Assembly (NCBI RefSeq): GCF_000024925.1
Contig: NC_013521.1
Span: 1,984,001-2,048,000 of the forward strand
Reading direction: 5' to 3'
Length of the DNA: 64,000 nt
Source of the DNA: Sanguibacter keddieii DSM 10542
GTDB taxonomy: Bacteria > Actinomycetota > Actinomycetes > Actinomycetales > Cellulomonadaceae
Shown here: positions 57,936 through 64,000 of the stretch, in pieces
How positions within the stretch are numbered: position 1 is the stretch's first letter
Layout of the letters: each line of letters begins with the position of its first letter
The notes under the pieces: model-generated
What the model saw: only the letters and a program-made list of their open reading frames with translations
The model's database searches: none
Told to the model about the DNA's origin: nothing
Made by a program: the position numbers and the translations under genes

Positions 57936-58616
57936 GTGACGCGAGACCAGCCCGCACCGAGCGTCGGGCCGGAGGGCCCGGAGGTGAGCGCCTTCACGAC
58001 GTCGACGCACGAGGTGACGGCCCGGGTCTTCGTCCCGCTCGTGGGGGAGCGGGAGAGCAGGTGGCCCTGGGGACCGCTCGTCGCGGAAACGACGGCGCTC
58101 TCGGGCTCGCCGGCGCCGGTCCGGCCCCTGTCGTCCACGCAGCGGTGGTCGGACCTGTCGGTCGACCTGCAGGCCCTGGGGCGAGAGGGCCTGGACGTCT
58201 CCCGCGCGACACCGGGCCGCACGTTCTGCGTGGCGCTCGCCTCGGTGCTCGCTCGCGGGCAGGACGCGGCAGCGGAGTGCTCGTTCTTCCTCTGGCCGGG
58301 CTACGCGGGCGAGACGGACGGTCTCGAGCCGGTCGTCGTCCCGACGGCCCTGGAAGAGCTGAGCCGCCGCGAGGGCGGTCTGGTGCTGCACCGGGCGCCG
58401 GTGTCGTGGCTCGGCGACCGGACGGCGGACGACGAGCACCGGAGGCTGCCGGTGTTCGTGTGGCCGGCGGACGGGTCGTTCTTGCTCGCGTGCCCGGTCT
58501 ACCACGACTCGCTCTACGTCTCGTGCAGCGCGCAGCTCGTCGAGGACCTGCGTGCAGCCGGCTTCGAGGTCGAGGTGATCGCCCGGGACATCGAGGTGCC
58601 GGGAGAGGGCGACTGA
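57936..58616 (+). CDS. Unknown protein
   Basis: A 226-residue soluble protein that I do not recognise. It contains a Trp-rich first half (RESRWPWGPLVAETTAL, RWSDLSVDLQALG) and a second half with DDEHRRLPVFVWPADGSFLL. Three cysteines are in the second half. GTG 57936 has GAGGGGGA 6 bases upstream and is preferred over GTG 57894. Divergent from the phospholipase D gene and convergent with an alpha/beta hydrolase. Confidence 0.55.
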   Translation: MTRDQPAPSVGPEGPEVSAFTTSTHEVTARVFVPLVGERESRWPWGPLVAETTALSGSPAPVRPLSSTQRWSDLSVDLQALGREGLDVSRATPGRTFCVALASVLARGQDAAAECSFFLWPGYAGETDGLEPVVVPTALEELSRREGGLVLHRAPVSWLGDRTADDEHRRLPVFVWPADGSFLLACPVYHDSLYVSCSAQLVEDLRAAGFEVEVIARDIEVPGEGD

Positions 58617-58640
58617 GTGACGAGCGGGGCTGCTCCACCG

Positions 58641-58680
58641 CCGTAATGTCATAACGTACATTATCGGCGTTAGACGGAAG
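58641..58680. other. AT-rich palindromic block between two convergent genes
   Basis: The 90-base gap holds ATAACGTACATTAT (58651-58664, an inverted repeat around GTAC with one mismatch) and the overlapping TAATGT-n8-ACATTA (58644-58663), then CGTTAGA. It is much more AT-rich than its surroundings and looks like a TetR-type operator, yet no gene starts here. Confidence 0.55.
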
Positions 58681-58706
58681 TGGCGGAGCGGGGCTCCAGA
58701 AGGGGT

Positions 58707-59498
58707 TCAGCCGCCGTGGTGAGACCCGTGCTCTACAGCCGTGGCGAGCCATCCGCTGAGGATGCCGCTGAGAGCAGCCGGTGTCTCGTGCGGCAGCGCG
58801 TGCCCGGCGCCGTCGACGACGGCGAGCGTCACGTGCGCGTACCTGTCGAGCAGGTCGACCGCCGCGGCGTACCCGACGGTCGAGTCCTGACGTCCGGCGA
58901 CCACGAGCACCGGACCGTCGTACGCGTCGTCTGTCGGCTCGAGCTCCCAGTGCTGCCCGATGCGCTCGGCGGTGACGAGGTCTGCAGCGGCGACGCCGGG
59001 TGCGACCGCCTGCTGGTACCGCTCGAGCATCTCGGGCGTCTGGACCACGAAGTAATCCCGGAACTCCGGGTCTCCCAGGTCTTCGTCGGCCACGACCGGT
59101 CGGTGCGGCGGGACGTCGCGTGTCCCCGCCAGCAGCGGGCACACGAGGACGAGCCCGTCGACGCGCTCCGGCGCCCGGTCGGCGACGGCCTGCGCGTAGT
59201 AAGCGCCTGCAGAGTGCCCAGCGAGGACCAGTCCCCTCTCCCCCGCGACCTCGTCGATCAGCGCGAAAAGGACATCGAGGACGTCCTCGGCGCTGCTGAC
59301 CGTCTCCGCCGTCCGGGTGAGGCCCGCTCCAGGGAGGTCCGGGTAGATCCTCCGCAACCCGCCGTGAGCCTCGAGAGCAGGCTCGAGGGCGGCGGCGGCC
59401 TCGCGGTGGTCGACGCCCGCGCCGTGCAGCACCAGAACCGGCCGACCGCTGCCGTGCTCGACGTAATGCACCCGCGTGCCGCCAGCGTCGATCTCCAT
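58707..59498 (-). CDS. Alpha/beta hydrolase
   Basis: A 263-residue alpha/beta-hydrolase-fold protein. The oxyanion region is VLVLHGAGVDHREA, the nucleophile elbow is AGHSAGAYYA with Ser96, and the catalytic Asp and His are expected in VVAGRQDSTVGYA and DGAGHALPHE. ATG 59498 is preceded by a -10 element ending 6 bases upstream. Substrate unknown; possible esterase or proline-iminopeptidase-like enzyme. Confidence 0.88.
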   Translation of the reverse strand: MEIDAGGTRVHYVEHGSGRPVLVLHGAGVDHREAAAALEPALEAHGGLRRIYPDLPGAGLTRTAETVSSAEDVLDVLFALIDEVAGERGLVLAGHSAGAYYAQAVADRAPERVDGLVLVCPLLAGTRDVPPHRPVVADEDLGDPEFRDYFVVQTPEMLERYQQAVAPGVAAADLVTAERIGQHWELEPTDDAYDGPVLVVAGRQDSTVGYAAAVDLLDRYAHVTLAVVDGAGHALPHETPAALSGILSGWLATAVEHGSHHGG

Positions 59499-59504
59499 AC
59501 CTCG

Positions 59505-59510
59505 AGCCTA
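59505..59510 (-). promoter_or_regulatory. -10 element (TAGGCT) of leaderless alpha/beta hydrolase transcript
   Basis: On the minus strand TAGGCT ends 6 bases before ATG 59498. Confidence 0.55.
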
Positions 59511-59574
59511 CGACCGGAAGCAGGACGGAAGGGTCGGCCGGGTGAAACAGGCTGTGTCGGCTCGAGCGAGACCC

Positions 59575-59587
59575 ATCGACTGTCGAT
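59575..59587. promoter_or_regulatory. 13-base palindrome upstream of the DUF2975-like / XRE pair
   Basis: ATCGAC-T-GTCGAT is a perfect inverted repeat, 42 bases before ATG 59630. Size and place suit an operator for the small Cro/CI-type regulator encoded at 60364 (inference). Confidence 0.4.
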
Positions 59588-59629
59588 ATGCCAGGCACGA
59601 GCACGTCGAGGACCACCAGGGAGACCACC

Positions 59630-60367
59630 ATGACCGCACAGCAGTCTCACGCACGTCCCGAGGCGCCGCCGAGGACCGCAGGGGCGACTGTCGCCGTCGC
59701 GGCCGCGACGGTACTCGGGTGGGCGCTGATCCTCGGTGGCATCGTCTCCGCAGGGCTCGCCGCCACGGGCGCGCTGGCTCATCCGGTGCCCGTCTCCCTG
59801 GCCGCCGGGGCACCGGCGGTCACCGAGCGCGTCCTCCCTTGCGTCGACGGAGAGATCGTGCCGGGCGACGGGTGCGGGCCGAGTGCCGCGTCGAGCGAGT
59901 GGCCGGCAGCACTGCCGCTCCCCGTCCACCGCGCGGGAGGGCTCGATGCCGAGTCCACGGGCCTCTCCCCCGTGATGTCGGTGCTCGCCGCGGCTCCGGT
60001 CTGGACCGGCCTGGCTGCGGCAGGGGCCGTCGTGCTGCTCCTCGTCCCGGTGCTGCGCTCGACCGCGACCGGACGCCCGGCGCGTCACGGCACCGCCCGG
60101 CCGCTCGGCATCGCCGCGGCGGTCGTCGCCGTGGGGTGGGCGGTCAGCACGGTCGCCCCGCTCCTCGTAGCACCGACGGTCCTGGAGCACCTGGTCGCCG
60201 TCGGGGGCGTCGGGGAACCCGAGCCCCACGGCATCCCGACCGGCTGGCTGGAGCCCGCCCTGCACGTCGTGTGGTGGCCGGCCCTCGTGGTCGTGCTCCT
60301 GGGTGCGCTCGCCGCGGCCTCTGCGCGCGGTGAACGACTCGCCGCCGACTCTGCAGGGCTCGTGTGA
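59630..60367 (+). CDS. Four-helix membrane protein, DUF2975-like
   Basis: A 245-residue protein with four predicted membrane helices (around residues 20-46, 120-147, 160-183 and 207-232); the loop between the first two carries two cysteines (LPCVDGEIV, GDGCGPS). ATG 59630 has AGGGAGA five bases upstream; ATG 59588 would add 14 residues without a site. It overlaps the following XRE gene by 4 bases, the arrangement typical of DUF2975 membrane proteins. Assignment to DUF2975 rests on this and topology. Role unknown. Confidence 0.6.
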   Translation: MTAQQSHARPEAPPRTAGATVAVAAATVLGWALILGGIVSAGLAATGALAHPVPVSLAAGAPAVTERVLPCVDGEIVPGDGCGPSAASSEWPAALPLPVHRAGGLDAESTGLSPVMSVLAAAPVWTGLAAAGAVVLLLVPVLRSTATGRPARHGTARPLGIAAAVVAVGWAVSTVAPLLVAPTVLEHLVAVGGVGEPEPHGIPTGWLEPALHVVWWPALVVVLLGALAAASARGERLAADSAGLV

Positions 60368-60600
60368 GCAGCGAGGCGGCGCCGCACCGCGTCGTGTGCC
60401 GTCTCGACGAGCTGCTCGCGGACCGTGGTCTCACCCTCGTCCAGCTCGCCGCTGCCACGAGGGTGACGGTGGCGAACCTGTCTGTCCTCAAGAATGACCG
60501 CGCACGTGCCGTGCGGTTCTCGACGCTCACCGCGGTGTGCGATGCGCTCGGGTGTCAGCCTGGGGATCTTCTCGTGGTCGTGCCGGAGCCGCGAGTGTGA
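60364..60600 (+). CDS. Cro/CI-type (XRE) transcriptional regulator, YozG-like
   Basis: A 78-residue stand-alone helix-turn-helix protein: CRLDELLADRGLTLVQLAAA, TRVTVANLSVLKNDRARAVR, FSTLTAVCDALGCQPGDLL. The pattern matches the small HTH_26/YozG family. GTG 60364 overlaps the upstream membrane protein gene. Together they probably form a two-gene unit in which the membrane protein controls or is controlled by the regulator (inference). Confidence 0.88.
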   Translation: MSSEAAPHRVVCRLDELLADRGLTLVQLAAATRVTVANLSVLKNDRARAVRFSTLTAVCDALGCQPGDLLVVVPEPRV

Positions 60601-60686
60601 GGCGTAGAGCGCTTCACCGGCTCGCGGCCCGGTCCGGCCTGCCGCTCAGCGGGCGGCTGCCACGCCCTCGTGGCACTCTGTCGCAG

Positions 60687-61538
60687 GTGACGACGCACAG
60701 CGCTCCCCCCGCTGCCACGACCGACCGAGCCCCGTGGGCGGTCGGGTCTCCGGCCCGCCTGCTGGCCGCGCTCCTCGTCTGCGGGTCGGCGGTGCTGCTG
60801 TTCGCGGTCCACGAGCGACCGCTCGGCTACGTGCCCCTGGTGCTGGGGATCGCCCTGGGGCTGGCGGTCGACCGGGCCCTGGGCCGCGACCTCGCGCTGA
60901 TCGGGCTCGGCATGGGCATCATCTCGGCCATCTCGCTCGAGGCGGACCTCAGCGACGGCGGGATGCTGCGCTTCACGGTGGCGCTGTCCCTCGCGGTGCT
61001 GGTGCCGTGGTTCCTGTCCCGGAAGGTCTTCGGTCAGCGCTCCATCACCTTCCCGGTCGCGACCGGGCGCCGTTGGACCCGGACCCAGGTCGTCTACCTC
61101 GTGGCGGTCGTCGTCATCGGGTATCTCATCCTGCCGCCGTACTTCATCGGGTCCGGGGCGTACCAGAACTGGCCCGACCTCGACGGCAACCAGGACATCG
61201 CCCGGCTGTTCGTCGGCGTGAACGCCGTGGGGATCTGGGACGAGCTGTTCTTCATCTGCACGGTCTTCGCGCTGCTCCGGGCGCACTTCGGCCTGTGGAC
61301 CGCGAACGTGCTGCAGTCCGTGGTGTTCGTGTCGTTCCTCTGGGAGCTCGGCTACCGCGAGTGGGGCCCGGCCCTCACCGTGCCCTTCGCCCTCGTGCAG
61401 GGGTGGATCTTCGCCAAGAGCGCGTCCCTCACCTACGTCGTGGCCGTCCACCTGCTCTTCGACCTCGTCGTCTTCGGCGTGCTCGTCCACGCGCACCACC
61501 CCGAGCTGCTCGACGTGTTCCTCACCTCGCCGCGCTGA
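60687..61538 (+). CDS. CPBP-like intramembrane protease family protein
   Basis: A 283-residue protein with about eight membrane helices. The segment GIWDELFFICTVFALLRAH could be a degenerate EExxxR site of the CPBP (Rce1-like) family, followed by an Asn- and His-containing helix and VAVHLLFDLVVF near the C-terminus (candidate HxxxB site). GTG 60687 is chosen; the frame open from 60537 gives an Arg-rich non-hydrophobic start. Protease activity is uncertain because the first Glu is replaced by Asp. Confidence 0.5.
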   Translation: MTTHSAPPAATTDRAPWAVGSPARLLAALLVCGSAVLLFAVHERPLGYVPLVLGIALGLAVDRALGRDLALIGLGMGIISAISLEADLSDGGMLRFTVALSLAVLVPWFLSRKVFGQRSITFPVATGRRWTRTQVVYLVAVVVIGYLILPPYFIGSGAYQNWPDLDGNQDIARLFVGVNAVGIWDELFFICTVFALLRAHFGLWTANVLQSVVFVSFLWELGYREWGPALTVPFALVQGWIFAKSASLTYVVAVHLLFDLVVFGVLVHAHHPELLDVFLTSPR

Positions 61539-61612
61539 CCTGGGCCCAGCCCTCGCGCTGTCACCGCCCCGAGCAGGCACCAGGTCGACGACACGACAGG
61601 CCGCTCGACGCG

Positions 61613-62125
61613 TCAGCCGCCAGGGCACCCACCCTCGCCGCTGCGGCAGGTCGGCTGGTCGGTGGCGGGAGTCGCCGGCTGCTCCGGCAGGTCGACCTGC
61701 CAGACGTCGAGAGCAGCTCCGACCACGAGCACCGCGCCGACACCGGCCACGAGGACCACGACGCCGACGACGACGGCCAGACGGTCCCGTGCGGCGACCG
61801 CTACCGCGGTACCGAGGGTGGCCAGGAGGAGCCCTCCGGCCGCCTGACCCGGGAGCTCCCGCGTCGCCTCGCCGGACGACCGCAGCGGCTGTCCGTAGAG
61901 GTCACCGGTGATCAGCACGTTCGACACGAAGAGCCCTGCGACCCGGAAGCCGCCGATGGCGATCGCCACGACCGCGAGGACCAGGGCCACGTCTCTCACC
62001 CGTCCCGGCGTCGCCAACCGCCTCGTCGAGGCACGGCGACGCGACGTGCGCACGCTGCCGTCCTGGGCGTCCTGGGCGTCCTGGGCGTCCTGGGCGTCCT
62101 GGGCGTCGCCCTCGATCTTCGCCAT
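61613..62125 (-). CDS. Small membrane protein with (Ala-Gln-Asp) repeat tail
   Basis: A 170-residue protein. Residues 7-22 are DAQ repeated five times (encoded by the 9-base tandem at 62060-62104), then a basic [11 protein letters not shown], followed by membrane helices around residues 47-65, 90-115 and 115-140 and a C-terminal Cys-containing tail ([12 protein letters not shown]). ATG 62125 has GAGGGGGAG upstream. Function unknown; close to a UvrA-like gene. Confidence 0.6.
   Translation of the reverse strand: MAKIEGDAQDAQDAQDAQDAQDGSVRTSRRRASTRRLATPGRVRDVALVLAVVAIAIGGFRVAGLFVSNVLITGDLYGQPLRSSGEATRELPGQAAGGLLLATLGTAVAVAARDRLAVVVGVVVLVAGVGAVLVVGAALDVWQVDLPEQPATPATDQPTCRSGEGGCPGG
62060..62104 (+). 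repeat. 9-base tandem repeat, 5 copies, in-frame
   Basis: GTCCTGGGC is repeated five times without error. On the coding (minus) strand it codes for Ala-Gln-Asp. Length changes would keep the frame. Confidence 0.9.
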
Positions 62126-62154
62126 CCACTCCCCCTCGCGCGGTGGCCCCTCCC

Positions 62155-64000
<1,846 letters not shown>

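Noticed and set aside
62060-62104. Possible CRISPR-like array
   Set aside because: The units are 9 bases and directly adjacent with no spacers; this is a simple coding tandem repeat.

Overview
The window is 64 kb of very GC-rich, densely packed DNA from an actinobacterium. The evidence is an actinobacterial-type integration host factor, EF-P, NusB and omega, a PyrR-led pyr operon, the pgsA-DUF881-sbp-DUF881-garA-ftsR block, GTG starts at about half the genes, and a PriA that has lost its helicase motifs. Gene content and order fit the Micrococcales (Cellulomonas/Sanguibacter-like), but I cannot fix the genus from sequence alone. No rRNA, tRNA, insertion sequence, prophage or CRISPR array was seen.

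Layout. (1) 1-7317: distal part of a type IV pilus operon: end of pilC, major pilin, hairpin, three minor pilin-like genes, prepilin peptidase, pilM, pilN, pilO. (2) 7349-12700: shikimate genes aroC-aroK-aroB, then two unrelated genes, then aroQ. (3) 12969-13950: efp and nusB. (4) 14146-17380: an acyl-CoA synthetase behind an operator-like dyad, and a drug efflux pump. (5) 17459-26645: pyr operon pyrR-pyrB-pyrC-membrane protein-carA-carB-pyrF, with a PyrR-binding RNA motif that contains the pyrR ribosome binding site. (6) 26801-36969: housekeeping run mihF-gmk-rpoZ-coaBC-metK-priA-HAD-fmt-rsmB-rpe. (7) 37677-41603: FMN riboswitch and ribD-ribE-ribBA-ribH. (8) 41678-43356: hisE, hisG and a PH-like membrane protein. 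(9) 43537-45381: minus-strand DEAD-box helicase. (10) 45618-51161: pgsA, DUF881, sbp, DUF881, garA (FHA), ftsR (MerR) and a second MerR. (11) 51179-55536: ParA-like ATPase (minus) and pyruvate carboxylase. (12) 55600-64000: a looser accessory end with a small acidic protein, SRPBCC protein, phospholipase D protein, unknowns, alpha/beta hydrolase, a DUF2975-like membrane protein paired with a Cro/CI regulator, a CPBP-like membrane protein and a truncated UvrA-like ABC protein.

The genes mostly work as compact operons with 4-base stop/start overlaps. A repeated feature is a TANNNT -10 element 6-7 bases before the start codon at ten genes, which predicts leaderless mRNAs. Points most worth a second look are a guanylate kinase gene with no canonical start codon, the large cysteine-rich PilX-like pilus protein, a dyad overlapping a leaderless promoter, a palindrome stranded between two convergent genes, and a ComJ-like unknown inserted in the aro cluster. 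I saw no clear candidate for a wholly new multi-gene system; most of the window is core metabolism.
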